Below are positions 6,232-15,242 of a stretch of 34,775 nucleotides of DNA, in pieces (the stretch's first letter is position 1; each line of letters starts with the position of its first letter). Origin of the DNA: Candidatus Saccharimonadota bacterium (GTDB lineage Bacteria; Patescibacteriota; Saccharimonadia; Saccharimonadales; Saccharimonadaceae); contig JAFWBV010000012.1 in the NCBI GenBank assembly GCA_017506895.1, positions 1-34,775 on the forward strand, in the 5' to 3' direction. The position numbers and the translations under genes were made by a program. A model generated the notes under the pieces. The model searched no databases and had not been told where the DNA came from. It saw only the letters and a program-made list of their open reading frames with translations.

Positions 6232-7755
6232 TTATTCAGCCTGCGTTTCTTCCACTACTTCATCTACCACTTCTTCGACCTCGACTTTCAAATATTCATT
6301 AATTTTATTAACAGCGTTCACCACAGAATCTTCATATGGAATCATGACATATAAAGGCAAATTTGCACCCATACTATATGTTGGCTCCATTGTGCCACGA
6401 CCATCCACCGAAATTGATTCAACTTCCCAATTTACTGGATTAATAATTTGTGAACGTACAAATTCGATAATATCGTCTCGGCCAAGAGATGTTTCAAACG
6501 AGTCTGCCGCTATATTTAATATTTCTGGCACTTTTAGAAGATAATTTTTAGAACCTGAAAACTTCTCAATAATAGCCCTGATTACTTCTTGCTGGTTATA
6601 CCCACGATGCCGATCTCCAAGCGTATATGATTTTCGTTCACGCGCAAACCTTAAAGCACAATTACCGTCGACGTGTTGCTTACCTTCTACAAAATGACAT
6701 CTTTCACCTGAAGCACTCAGTGTCAAGTCCATATCTGAATTAATATCAATTCCACCTAGTGCGTCGACCACCCTTACAACGGTATCAAAACTCACTTTTA
6801 TAGTATGATCAATATTAATACCGAGAAAATCTTCAATAGTTGTTTTACTTTTTTCAATTCCATAAACGCCCGCATGGGTTAACTTGTCTTTTAACCCAGT
6901 AGTCCCATGGAGCTGCACATATGTATCACGTGGAATCGAAACCAATAAAACCTTGCCTTGTTTTTGATTTACGACCACTACAATGTTTACGTCTGAACGT
7001 CCCACAGACTTCAACCCATTTCTAGAATCACTACCTGATAAATATATTATAAAAGGCTCCAAAGTAATATCTTTATCCGAAATTTCAACCTCGTCTCCGT
7101 CAATCGTAATCTTAAAAGAATAAACCACATGCAAATCTTCAATTGAGTAATTTTCGTTTTCACTGTCATCGCTCATCACATCCGACCAGCTATTGTCCAA
7201 CACAATTGCATCCGTCAAACCATTTCTTAAAACTTCAAGCATTGTACCGACATCATCATAATGGTCAATTTTGATTGTGGCAAGTTTTTCAAGAAGCTGT
7301 TCTGCTTTACCCACTTCAGGATCAGTTTTCAAGAAACCCACGCTTTTATGATTTAATTGTCCTAAATCTTTTATTTCATCATTGATTGCTAATACATCAT
7401 AAAGCTTTGTTTCCGGTTCTTTTACGGTTATTTTGTTTAAGAAACCATTAAAAGCATCAGTATATTTTAAAGCAAAAATACCACCAACTACACAGACTAT
7501 CGCCACAATCGAACACAAAATTTGCGCCCATATTTTAGAACGACGAAATACTAATAGAATTATAATGTTTAAAACTAAAAGAACTGCCAATATTAAACTA
7601 ATAACTACGATAATCCATTTTTCGACAATCTCCATTCTAATTAAAGAAATAATTAAAAGCAGCGAAACCATTAACTGAATAGCCACCAACAACAATTTAA
7701 CACCAAACCACAGATTTTTTTTGAAACTTTTTTTACTTTGGCTTCGTTCTTTCAC
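6232..7755 (-). CDS. LytR-CpsA-Psr (LCP) family glycopolymer ligase
   Basis: 507 residues. Three N-terminal membrane segments (about 17-39, 46-70, 77-96) precede an extracellular accessory region (about 112-230) and the LCP catalytic domain (about 235-400). LCP hallmarks: SGSDSR (240-245), GRSDVNIVV, the SIPRDTYV motif (273-280), LGINIDHTIKVSF, VDALGGID, and the arginine-rich ALRFARERK and GDRHRGYNQQ stretches that bind the lipid pyrophosphate. Enzymes of this family move undecaprenyl-linked polymer onto the cell wall, which fits its place in a capsule-type cluster. The 3-TM plus accessory-domain layout resembles streptococcal CpsA. It starts with GTG behind a strong AAGGAG site. The acidic tail (EVEEVVDEVVEETQAE) has no assigned role. 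Confidence 0.93.
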   Translation of the reverse strand: MKERSQSKKSFKKNLWFGVKLLLVAIQLMVSLLLIISLIRMEIVEKWIIVVISLILAVLLVLNIIILLVFRRSKIWAQILCSIVAIVCVVGGIFALKYTDAFNGFLNKITVKEPETKLYDVLAINDEIKDLGQLNHKSVGFLKTDPEVGKAEQLLEKLATIKIDHYDDVGTMLEVLRNGLTDAIVLDNSWSDVMSDDSENENYSIEDLHVVYSFKITIDGDEVEISDKDITLEPFIIYLSGSDSRNGLKSVGRSDVNIVVVVNQKQGKVLLVSIPRDTYVQLHGTTGLKDKLTHAGVYGIEKSKTTIEDFLGINIDHTIKVSFDTVVRVVDALGGIDINSDMDLTLSASGERCHFVEGKQHVDGNCALRFARERKSYTLGDRHRGYNQQEVIRAIIEKFSGSKNYLLKVPEILNIAADSFETSLGRDDIIEFVRSQIINPVNWEVESISVDGRGTMEPTYSMGANLPLYVMIPYEDSVVNAVNKINEYLKVEVEEVVDEVVEETQAE

Positions 7756-7773
7756 TTTTACTCCTTTTTATCA

Positions 7774-8958
7774 TTAATCGCGCGCAAATAAATCTCGTGT
7801 ATAAATTTTTTCCTTAACATCTTCAATCTCAGGCATCATTCGGTTTGCTACAATAATCGAACAATCATTTTTGAATCTCTTTAGGTCATTAGTCACTTCA
7901 ACACCATTAAACTCTTTGTCTTTAAGCGTTGGCTCATAAATCAAAACTTTCTTTTTCTTTTCAATTAAAATTTTGATAATATCATGGACTGCCGCATCAC
8001 GAAAATTGTCTGAATCAGTTTTCATTGTAAGGCGATATATACCAATCAACTTCGGATTTTCGGCAATTATTTCATCCGCAATGAACTGCTTGCGTGTAAT
8101 ATTTGCCTGCACAATTGCCTTAATCAAATCTTGTGGCACACCCTTATAGTTCGCCAACAATTGCTTAGTATCTTTAGGTAAACAATAACCACCGTATCCA
8201 AACGAAGGGTTATTGTAATGTGTACCAATACGCGGGTCCAATGAAATGCCATTGATAATACTCTTCGGATTAATTCCCTTCACCTTTGCATATGTATCCA
8301 ACTCATTAAAATAAGCAACGCGCAGTGCCAAATAAGTATTAGCAAACAATTTAACCGCCTCAGCTTCTTTACTGTCCATAGTCAGAACTTGCACATTGTC
8401 AGCTAAAGCTGCGTCTCGCAATAATTCTGCAAATCTAACCGCTTCTTCTGAATAAGAACCTACAATGATTCGTGATGGATATAGATTATCATATAACGCT
8501 TTACCTTCACGCAAAAATTCTGGCGAAAAGAAAATATTATTTATGTTGTATTTTAGCCTTACCGCATCGACGTAACCTACCGGAATCGTAGATTTAATCA
8601 CCATAGTAGTTTTTGGATTCCCAAGCGATATCACTTTTTCAATAATATCTTCCACTGAACTAGTATTAAAAAAATGTTTATCAGAGTCATAATCTGTCGG
8701 AGTCGCAATAATCACATAATCTGCATCACGAAATGCTTCTTCCCAGTCGAGAGTCGCCTTTAGATTTAGTTTTCTCTCGCCATTAGCCGCTTCATTAAAA
8801 TATTTTTCAATATATTCATCTTGAATTGGCGAGACAAATTTATTCACCATTTTAACTTTTTCTGGGATAATGTCTAACGCGACTACTTCATTGTTTTGAG
8901 CCAAAAGCGTTGCAAGTGATAGTCCAACGTAACCAGTTCCAGCTACTGCTATTTTCAT
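7774..8958 (-). CDS. ugd: UDP-glucose 6-dehydrogenase
   Basis: 394 residues, matching short bacterial Ugd. The NAD-binding GTGYVG motif is at residues 7-12, followed by ATPTDYD and the SPEFLREGKALYDN substrate loop. The catalytic cysteine is C259 in GYGGYCLPKDTKQL. It oxidises UDP-glucose to UDP-glucuronate with two NAD+, supplying the substrate of the adjacent epimerase. UDP-mannosamine dehydrogenases share the fold, but the downstream glucuronate epimerase and the overall length favour Ugd. The gene has its own near-consensus promoter (8994-9022) and a GGAG ribosome-binding site, so it may be expressed independently of the glycosyltransferase part of the cluster. Confidence 0.93.
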   Translation of the reverse strand: MKIAVAGTGYVGLSLATLLAQNNEVVALDIIPEKVKMVNKFVSPIQDEYIEKYFNEAANGERKLNLKATLDWEEAFRDADYVIIATPTDYDSDKHFFNTSSVEDIIEKVISLGNPKTTMVIKSTIPVGYVDAVRLKYNINNIFFSPEFLREGKALYDNLYPSRIIVGSYSEEAVRFAELLRDAALADNVQVLTMDSKEAEAVKLFANTYLALRVAYFNELDTYAKVKGINPKSIINGISLDPRIGTHYNNPSFGYGGYCLPKDTKQLLANYKGVPQDLIKAIVQANITRKQFIADEIIAENPKLIGIYRLTMKTDSDNFRDAAVHDIIKILIEKKKKVLIYEPTLKDKEFNGVEVTNDLKRFKNDCSIIVANRMMPEIEDVKEKIYTRDLFARD

Positions 8959-8993
8959 TCAAAAAACTCCAAATTATTATGATAATTATATAT

Positions 8994-9022
8994 ATTATAT
9001 ATGTAATACTTTAAAACGTCAA
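8994..9022 (-). promoter_or_regulatory. Promoter of ugd
   Basis: TTGACG (9017-9022), 17 bp, TATAAT (8994-8999) on the minus strand in the 78-bp gap between the epimerase and ugd. An alternating TA stretch follows the -10. Confidence 0.75.
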
Positions 9023-9036
9023 TTAAACATAAAGAT

Positions 9037-10092
9037 TTAGCTATAAAACTCTTTATACCATTCAGCAAATTTACGTAAACCTTCGCGAAGCGAAGTATGT
9101 GGTTTAAAACCAAAATCTCTTTCTAACGCGCTAGTATCTGCATAAGTTACCGGCACATCGCCTGGCTGCATAGGCGCTAATTCCTTATGCGCCTCAAAAT
9201 CATAATCTTCTGGCAAGACCTTGGCGCGAATCAACTCTTCTTGCAAAATCTGAACAAAGTCTAATAAGTTTTCTGGATTTGAATTGCCAATATTATAAAC
9301 TTTATATGGCGCAATTGGTAAGCCATCTTCACCGTTTTGTTTTTCTGGCGCTTTCGCCATTACACGCATTACACCTTCTACGATATCATCAATATAAGTA
9401 AAGTCGCGTTTACATTTGCCAAAGTTAAAAATTTGAATCTTTTCGCCTTTGATTAACTTATTAGTAAAGCCAAAATAGGCCATGTCGGGCCGACCGGCCG
9501 GACCATAAACAGTAAAGAATCGTAATCCAGTAGAGGGGATGTTGTATAGTTTGGAGTACGCATGTGCAAGTAGCTCATTTGATTTCTTGGTCGCAGCATA
9601 TAAACTCACGGGGTTGTCGACTTTGTCATCTACTGCAAACGGGACTTTTTTATTACCACCATAAACTGATGACGATGATGCATAAACTAGATGCTCCGGC
9701 TGATAATGTCGACAAGCTTCGAGAATGTTATAAAAGCCAATAAGGTTTGACTCAATATAGGCATCTGGATGATCAATGGAATATCTTACGCCAGCTTGCG
9801 CCGCTAGGTTTACTACGATGTCTGGATGATATTCTTCAAAAAGCTTATTAACGGCTTCTTTGTCTGCTAAATTACCTCTAACAAAAATAAAGTTCTGATA
9901 CTGCTCTAAATCTTTTAGGCGATATTCTTTTAGTTTCACGTCATAATAATCGTTCACGCTATCGAAGCCAATTACCTTCGCTCGCGGGTTTTCCCCACAA
10001 ACTCGCTTCGCGAGATTTGCACCAATAAACCCAGCTGCGCCGGTAATCAAAATAGTTTTTTCATCAAAATCAATCATATTACTCATACTCAT
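9037..10092 (-). CDS. UDP-glucuronate 4-epimerase (extended SDR)
   Basis: 351 residues. NAD-binding GAAGFIG is at 18-24, the catalytic Y165-x3-K169 in SLYAATKK, SSSSVYGG before it, and the family motif LRFFTVYGPAGRPDMA plus FGKCKRDFTYIDDIVEG. These features match GAE/CapI-type enzymes that interconvert UDP-glucuronate and UDP-galacturonate. The neighbouring ugd supplies the substrate, so the polymer probably contains galacturonic or glucuronic acid. The start is uncertain: ATG codons at 10092, 10086 and 10077 are all possible, and none has a strong ribosome-binding site. A TATAAA box ends 7 nt before the first ATG, so this may be another leaderless start. Confidence 0.9.
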   Translation of the reverse strand: MSMSNMIDFDEKTILITGAAGFIGANLAKRVCGENPRAKVIGFDSVNDYYDVKLKEYRLKDLEQYQNFIFVRGNLADKEAVNKLFEEYHPDIVVNLAAQAGVRYSIDHPDAYIESNLIGFYNILEACRHYQPEHLVYASSSSVYGGNKKVPFAVDDKVDNPVSLYAATKKSNELLAHAYSKLYNIPSTGLRFFTVYGPAGRPDMAYFGFTNKLIKGEKIQIFNFGKCKRDFTYIDDIVEGVMRVMAKAPEKQNGEDGLPIAPYKVYNIGNSNPENLLDFVQILQEELIRAKVLPEDYDFEAHKELAPMQPGDVPVTYADTSALERDFGFKPHTSLREGLRKFAEWYKEFYS

Positions 10093-10173
10093 ATCTTACT
10101 TTATAGCGCTGACTTTTTCAACCCTTACCCCACAATATTAAGTTTATATCGAGACCTGATACAAAAATACCAA

Positions 10174-11631
10174 TTATTTTTTGCGCTTCATAAATCTCGA
10201 TATGATTTTTCTAAATTCAGACATTAATTTTTTACATGTTTCGAATTCAAAAATAAGCGAATTCAATAACACAATTATTAAATATACAATAATGCCCGCA
10301 ATAGCACCAAACCGCAAGCCACAAAACAAGAAGGCAGCTAGGTTTATTATGAAATATATATAATCTTTTAAATTAAGTGCATATTTCCTTAAATCTATCT
10401 CACCTATAATAAACCAGATAAAGTTCGTTATCAATGTTGCCACAGCGATAGCAATCATATTTTTAAATAGCAAATATCCTATAGTGTTTAGTAATACAGA
10501 GACTCCTATAACGCACAGCATTATTTTAAAATATTTTTTCTGCTGCTTGTTCGATTTATATAGATTAACATGTACAGTTTTTACCATTATAGCAACATAT
10601 TGTGCAGATACAAGAAAGAACAATACACTAACCGAGTCTAAGTATTTATTTAGCCATAATTCTATCACAAATTTCGCCGGAAAGGCAAACACCACTATTG
10701 CGGCTGCCAATAATAATGAATATCTTTTTACTCTTACTACTCTTTCTTTTGATTTTTGTTTGCAAAAATAATTATACATTGTAGTAGAAATTGGAGTAAT
10801 GAAAATATTTAAATAATTTTCTACACCAACCGCAAAAGAATAATATGCAAAGTTAACCATACCGAGCAGATTTTTAACAAAAAGCCTATCAATTGACGTA
10901 AAAATCACATTGCAAAAATTTCCAGTCATCAAAAATATACCAGAGCCTATATTCTCTTTTAGATAGTTTTTTTCAAATTTTATTTTTCGTTTCGGTTTGC
11001 CAAGAATTTTTCTTAATTCACATTCAATGAATACCCAATACAAGAAATATACTACTACGTAAGCAATAATATAAAATAAGTAATTGTCTGTTTTTATAAT
11101 TAATAAAAGAATTAGGTTAACAATAAAAGTCATTATCGTATGGATATTGGTATATCTAGAATACTTTTTAAATTCTCCGACGGCAACATAAAGATTCCGT
11201 ACGTAATTAGACACACCTACCGGCAAAACAACCAAAGAACACAGCAGTAATATTTGATTCCCAACAATGAGCGAAGCGCCCATCATCAGAAAACACATTA
11301 CGATCTGAAATATCTTAAATGTATCAAATTCTGTTTTCGCCGCTTTACTATCTATTGTATCAATGGTTTTCCCTCCTACTCGTAAATACATACCATCAGA
11401 ATACCCTAAATGCAAAATACCTAAATATGTTACATACAAGGTAAATAGCTTTATATTGGCATATGTATCAACGGAAAGAATTTTTGGCAGAATAAAGGCC
11501 GTAAAAAGACTGATAATAAGATTGACGACGTTTGCTATAAAAACATACACAATACCTTTTTTGATACTAGTTCCGGAAGTCTTTTTAGCGTCTTTAATAG
11601 TTGCACGCGATGCCTCCTTTTTATTATTCAT
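10174..11631 (-). CDS. Wzx-type polysaccharide flippase
   Basis: About 485 residues with 12-14 hydrophobic segments spread along the chain, as in the oligosaccharide-lipid flippase (MATE-like, polysaccharide_synt) family. Recognisable parts are the basic N-terminus followed by GIVYVFIANVVNLIISLFTA and the ILPKILSVDTYANIKLF loop typical of Wzx proteins. It should move the undecaprenyl-linked repeat unit across the membrane. I chose ATG 11631 over the longer GTG start at 11646, because that GTG lies inside the ribosome-binding site AAAGGTGAG. The gene overlaps the upstream glycosyltransferase gene by 8 nt. The region is visibly AT-richer than ugd or the epimerase, as is usual for the variable centre of capsule loci. 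Confidence 0.88.
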   Translation of the reverse strand: MNNKKEASRATIKDAKKTSGTSIKKGIVYVFIANVVNLIISLFTAFILPKILSVDTYANIKLFTLYVTYLGILHLGYSDGMYLRVGGKTIDTIDSKAAKTEFDTFKIFQIVMCFLMMGASLIVGNQILLLCSLVVLPVGVSNYVRNLYVAVGEFKKYSRYTNIHTIMTFIVNLILLLIIKTDNYLFYIIAYVVVYFLYWVFIECELRKILGKPKRKIKFEKNYLKENIGSGIFLMTGNFCNVIFTSIDRLFVKNLLGMVNFAYYSFAVGVENYLNIFITPISTTMYNYFCKQKSKERVVRVKRYSLLLAAAIVVFAFPAKFVIELWLNKYLDSVSVLFFLVSAQYVAIMVKTVHVNLYKSNKQQKKYFKIMLCVIGVSVLLNTIGYLLFKNMIAIAVATLITNFIWFIIGEIDLRKYALNLKDYIYFIINLAAFLFCGLRFGAIAGIIVYLIIVLLNSLIFEFETCKKLMSEFRKIISRFMKRKK

Positions 11632-12541
11632 TTTTTGCACTCTCACCTTTCTCTATTCTATCTAGCCAATTATAAAAACTATAGTAATCGACTATTTTTT
11701 TATCTATTTCTTTATAAGGAGCTTTCATAAATTCAGCAAGCCCCTTAAAATCATCTATTCCAACTACAAAAATGTTTTGCTTGTCGTAAAAATCATAATT
11801 CACTATATCTTTATAATCTGTTATCAACTTCTTTTTGTAGAACAATGCTTCAAGCGGTCTCAAAGTTAGTCCGCATAACTGGCTAGGAACAATATCTACT
11901 ATACATTTAGAGCTAGCTATATAGTTTAAATAGTCTATATAATCGATTCTATCCTCTTTAGAGTTCACAATATTAAAAAAACATTTTAAGTTAGCAGTTT
12001 CTGCTATTTTTTTTATTCTAGAAAGAATTTCTCCTCTGTCTTTGTCTTTTCCTATAAAAACTAGATCAAATTTATGCTTATCATTATTTAGACTTGGCAA
12101 TTTATAGTAAAATTGAGAATTATATTTTAATTTATATTTTTTTGCATCAAAACGACTATAAGTCCAGATTTCATCAAATAATCTACTATCAATATTGGTT
12201 TTATTAAGCTCCACCAAATTCCAACGCCAGAGAACGATTTTAGCTTTAGTGTTATTTCTAACAAAATGCACTATTTTGTTATAATCTCTGATATGGCTAT
12301 CAAACATTATGACGAGTCTGCATTCTTTCCTAGTTATATGTTTTTTCCAACCACCGTAAAAAATAGGGTCAACATTAACAATATTCAGTTTAACGATTAT
12401 TTTTCTGGCAATACGTAATATTAGTTTATCAGAATAAAACGTGAATACATTATCTAGCCAATCAAGAAACAAATGGCTATTACTAATTATTACAACTTCT
12501 TTCGGCTTTCTCTTACCCATAACGAAACGCGACCATTGCAT
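11624..12541 (-). CDS. Putative glycosyltransferase (GT-B-like)
   Basis: 305 residues, soluble. The N-terminal half has alternating strands and helices (KEVVIISNSHLF, VIMFDSHIRDYNKIV, KIVLWRWNLVE), and the segment FDEIWTYSRFDAKKYKLKY resembles the linker of GT-B enzymes. The second half (DLVFIGKDKDRGEIL, then CGLTLRPLEALFYKKKLITDY) carries the pattern of a nucleotide-sugar site: a loop followed by a glutamate in an EALFY helix. Its place among sugar polymer genes supports a glycosyltransferase role. Donor and acceptor are unknown. The start at 12541 has no strong ribosome-binding site; M8 at 12520 is an alternative. Confidence 0.7.
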   Translation of the reverse strand: MQWSRFVMGKRKPKEVVIISNSHLFLDWLDNVFTFYSDKLILRIARKIIVKLNIVNVDPIFYGGWKKHITRKECRLVIMFDSHIRDYNKIVHFVRNNTKAKIVLWRWNLVELNKTNIDSRLFDEIWTYSRFDAKKYKLKYNSQFYYKLPSLNNDKHKFDLVFIGKDKDRGEILSRIKKIAETANLKCFFNIVNSKEDRIDYIDYLNYIASSKCIVDIVPSQLCGLTLRPLEALFYKKKLITDYKDIVNYDFYDKQNIFVVGIDDFKGLAEFMKAPYKEIDKKIVDYYSFYNWLDRIEKGESAKNE

Positions 12542-12548
12542 CTTAACA

Positions 12549-13058
12549 TTAAGTGTTTTTTAAAACGAAGTCTTTTTTATCACTAGCGGCCAAGTTTTTA
12601 CTATAAATCACTTTGTTTTTTACCTTTCTATAGTATTCGTCTATACTCTCTATGACCTTCGCCGGCACACCAACCGCAACGCTTTCAGAAGGTATATCTT
12701 TAGTGACAACTGCTCCACACCCAATTATTACATTGTCGCCGATAGTAACTCCTGGCATTATAATAGTATTTAGCCCGACATGGACATTAGAACCAATTTT
12801 AACTCTTCCAAATTTATCAGCATTCCTTAGTTTACCATTGTTTCTCAATACCCATAAACCACCATCGTGTGTTGTGATTTTTACGCCCATAGCCAATCTA
12901 ACATTATCACCTATCTCAACTAAATATGGTTCGCTACCAAAGCTCACATTGGAATATATCTCACAATTATTACCAATTTTTACACCCATCTCGCGTACCA
13001 GTTTTTCTCTTTTTTTAAAACCGCAGAATTTATATTCTAACTTTTTAATTATATTCAT
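12549..13058 (-). CDS. Left-handed beta-helix (hexapeptide repeat) acyltransferase
   Basis: 169 residues. Hexapeptide repeats are clear in VKIGNNCEIYSNVSFGSEP, VEIGDNVRLAMGV, VKIGSNVHVGLNTIIMPGV and TIGDNVIIGCGAVVTKDIP, ending AVGVPAKVI. The TTHDGG segment supplies the probable catalytic histidine. This is the WbbJ/VatD type of maltose-, serine- or sugar-O-acetyltransferases; in this cluster it probably O-acetylates a sugar of the repeat unit. An extended -10 box (13080-13088) and a GGAG site precede its start. Family assignment is strong; the acceptor is unknown. Confidence 0.9.
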   Translation of the reverse strand: MNIIKKLEYKFCGFKKREKLVREMGVKIGNNCEIYSNVSFGSEPYLVEIGDNVRLAMGVKITTHDGGLWVLRNNGKLRNADKFGRVKIGSNVHVGLNTIIMPGVTIGDNVIIGCGAVVTKDIPSESVAVGVPAKVIESIDEYYRKVKNKVIYSKNLAASDKKDFVLKNT

Positions 13059-13079
13059 ATCTTCTCCATTATGCTATAT

Positions 13080-13088
13080 ATTATACCA
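13080..13088 (-). promoter_or_regulatory. Possible internal promoter before the acyltransferase gene
   Basis: TGGTATAAT on the minus strand directly after the stop codon of the polymerase gene, about 22 bp before the ATG at 13058. The region is very AT-rich, so chance occurrence is possible. Confidence 0.4.
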
Positions 13089-14123
13089 TCAAGTATTTAC
13101 AAAAATTATACTGTAATCAGAAAACATATTAGTCACTAATATATAACAGATGCACATTACTATAATTAGGATTGATGATAATAATCTATTTTTGGCGTTA
13201 AGCTCTTGGATTGAGTTAGGAATTATGAAACAGAAAGAATCACGAGTATAGGCAGCTATCCTACTAAACGCATTATTCTGTACAGCAAAAAACTGCATTA
13301 TTATTGTAAATAAAGATATTTTGACAATGCTTTCTTTTTCTTTGTCTCGTGAATACCTTTTTAAAATTAAATACACAATAAACAATATTATATAAAACAA
13401 TAATAGTTTAATCCCCCCTCCAGAAAATACTTTGTCAGCATATCGATCATAAAAATCGTTCATTAATAAATTGGATATCTGTGAACTAAACATTAAACAC
13501 AAGATAGTAATAACCGTTAGAAATACATTCTTATATTTAGATCGCGGTATATTCACAATCGGATAAACCAATAGCAAAACTAAGGCGGTCTTGTGGAATA
13601 GTGAGGCTACAATTATAGCCAATAAGTATTTGAAGAATTTTTTATTATCAACTAAATAAAAACAAGCCAAAAATATTGATATAGCAATAGCCTGACGTAA
13701 GACATAAAACTCTATATGAAAAGTACCTATCGTAATAAACATTACGATACTTAATAAATAGTTCTTAGAATAACGTCTTATAAAAAGGAATGGACCGATA
13801 AGAGTAATAAGTGAAACTATACATAGCATAATGTGCGAATCGTTAGTAACCAATCTAATCCCATATAGGAGAATCTTAAATAATACTTCCCACCTATTTT
13901 CAAACAGTTTTTCGATATGATTAATATCGATATTATTAAAGAAATTCTCGTATGTGATCATATCAGAATATGGCTTTCTTATGCATAAAAATATCAATAA
14001 TAAAACAAACGAAATAATTAGAAATATTTCATTTCGCCACTTTAGACGCGGAATTGTGGCAAGAATAATCCACACAAAAATAATCATAACTATAAGCAAT
14101 ATGACATATTCTGATGAATTCAT
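13089..14123 (-). CDS. EpsG/Wzy-like polysaccharide polymerase
   Basis: 344 residues, almost wholly hydrophobic, with about 10 predicted membrane segments. The opening layout (hydrophobic segment, RLKWRNEIFLIISFVLLLIFLCIRKPYSDMITYENFF) matches the EpsG family, in which a short loop with an arginine and a D-x2-Y element follows TM2. FVLRQAIAISIFLACF and the HKTALVLLLVYP motif are also typical of EpsG-like proteins. Its job would be to join lipid-linked repeat units outside the membrane. Polymerases diverge greatly, so the call rests on topology, these motifs and position. The gene overlaps the upstream GT4 gene by 4 nt (ATGA), showing translational coupling. Confidence 0.8.
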   Translation of the reverse strand: MNSSEYVILLIVMIIFVWIILATIPRLKWRNEIFLIISFVLLLIFLCIRKPYSDMITYENFFNNIDINHIEKLFENRWEVLFKILLYGIRLVTNDSHIMLCIVSLITLIGPFLFIRRYSKNYLLSIVMFITIGTFHIEFYVLRQAIAISIFLACFYLVDNKKFFKYLLAIIVASLFHKTALVLLLVYPIVNIPRSKYKNVFLTVITILCLMFSSQISNLLMNDFYDRYADKVFSGGGIKLLLFYIILFIVYLILKRYSRDKEKESIVKISLFTIIMQFFAVQNNAFSRIAAYTRDSFCFIIPNSIQELNAKNRLLSSILIIVMCICYILVTNMFSDYSIIFVNT

Positions 14124-15238
14124 TTACTTTTTTCCTTCGTTTGATAAGCGTTTTTTTCTACAAAATCTAGCCATTCGTTATAGATTTTTTCTGGATTCAA
14201 TTTTTTTCTTAATTTAATGGCATTGTTAGAAATCTTATTACTAAACTTAGCGTCTTCAATTATTAGACTCAATCCTTGTACCATCTCGTCAACGGCGTTC
14301 TTTTTAACTAGTATTCCATTCTCCATATTATTGATTAGCTCCCTAGCTCCACCACCATCACAATCCGTGACCACACATGGTATACCAATACACATAGCTT
14401 CAATTAAAGAGTTCGACATCCCCTCATAATTAGAAGCCATCAAAAAACATGCAGCATTCGATATGCGCTCAGGGACATCTTTTACATATCCCATAAAAGA
14501 GACTTTATCCGTAAGATTATATTCTGCTACCAATTTTTTTAAACTCTCTTCTTCGCATCCTTGCCCATAAATCTCCAAAGAATAATCTGGATGTTTTTTT
14601 TGAAACTTATAAAATGATTCAATAATCATTGGGTAGTTTTTTTGTTTTCTGAGTCTACCCACAGCCACTATTCTGTTTTCAACTTTAACTCTTTTTGAAA
14701 CAATTATATCTGTATTAATTGCATTTGGAATTACAATTCTATTTCTTATATTTCTATAATAATTAGAAATATCTTTTGTCTGTATCACCAATCCATCACA
14801 TCTTTTAACCGCAAATTTCATTAAAAACCTATTAATCATATTATAGGTTGTAGGGTCATTTCTATCCGAAATAATTATCTTCCCTTTGATATATCTTCTT
14901 AATCTTGTCAGGAGAAACGCGTTTAGCGGTAACATTGTTACGTAACAAGGTACGCTAGTATTATTTTTTACATATTTCTTTAGGCCTATCCACTCAATCA
15001 TAATATTTTTAATTCTGTTAGCCCGTTTCTTCTCATCTAACAAATTAATTCTATTAATGCCTTTAGTCAATTCATATGTATCATTTTTATTAGATAGCGT
15101 CACTACATCTACGTCAAAGTTTTTATTATAAAAATAATTAGCTAAATTACATGTTACTCTTTCAGAACCTCCACCAGAAAGGCTACTAATGAAAAAAGTA
15201 ATCCTATTCCTTCTGGCAACTTGATTATTCTTTATCAT
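14120..15238 (-). CDS. GT4-family glycosyltransferase
   Basis: 372 residues. The GT-B N-terminal domain opens with RITFFISSLSGGGSERV, the glycine-rich acceptor loop of GT4 enzymes. The C-terminal domain carries VAVGRLRKQKN, VSFMGYVKDVP and the E-x7-E nucleotide-sugar motif (E272 and E280 in SNYEGMSNSLIEAM), then GIPCVVTDCDGGGAREL. This is a retaining transferase adding a sugar to the lipid-linked repeat. It overlaps the polymerase gene by 4 nt and lies 4 nt after the ATP-grasp gene. The specific sugar is unknown. Confidence 0.9.
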   Translation of the reverse strand: MIKNNQVARRNRITFFISSLSGGGSERVTCNLANYFYNKNFDVDVVTLSNKNDTYELTKGINRINLLDEKKRANRIKNIMIEWIGLKKYVKNNTSVPCYVTMLPLNAFLLTRLRRYIKGKIIISDRNDPTTYNMINRFLMKFAVKRCDGLVIQTKDISNYYRNIRNRIVIPNAINTDIIVSKRVKVENRIVAVGRLRKQKNYPMIIESFYKFQKKHPDYSLEIYGQGCEEESLKKLVAEYNLTDKVSFMGYVKDVPERISNAACFLMASNYEGMSNSLIEAMCIGIPCVVTDCDGGGARELINNMENGILVKKNAVDEMVQGLSLIIEDAKFSNKISNNAIKLRKKLNPEKIYNEWLDFVEKNAYQTKEKSK

Positions 15239-15242
15239 ATAC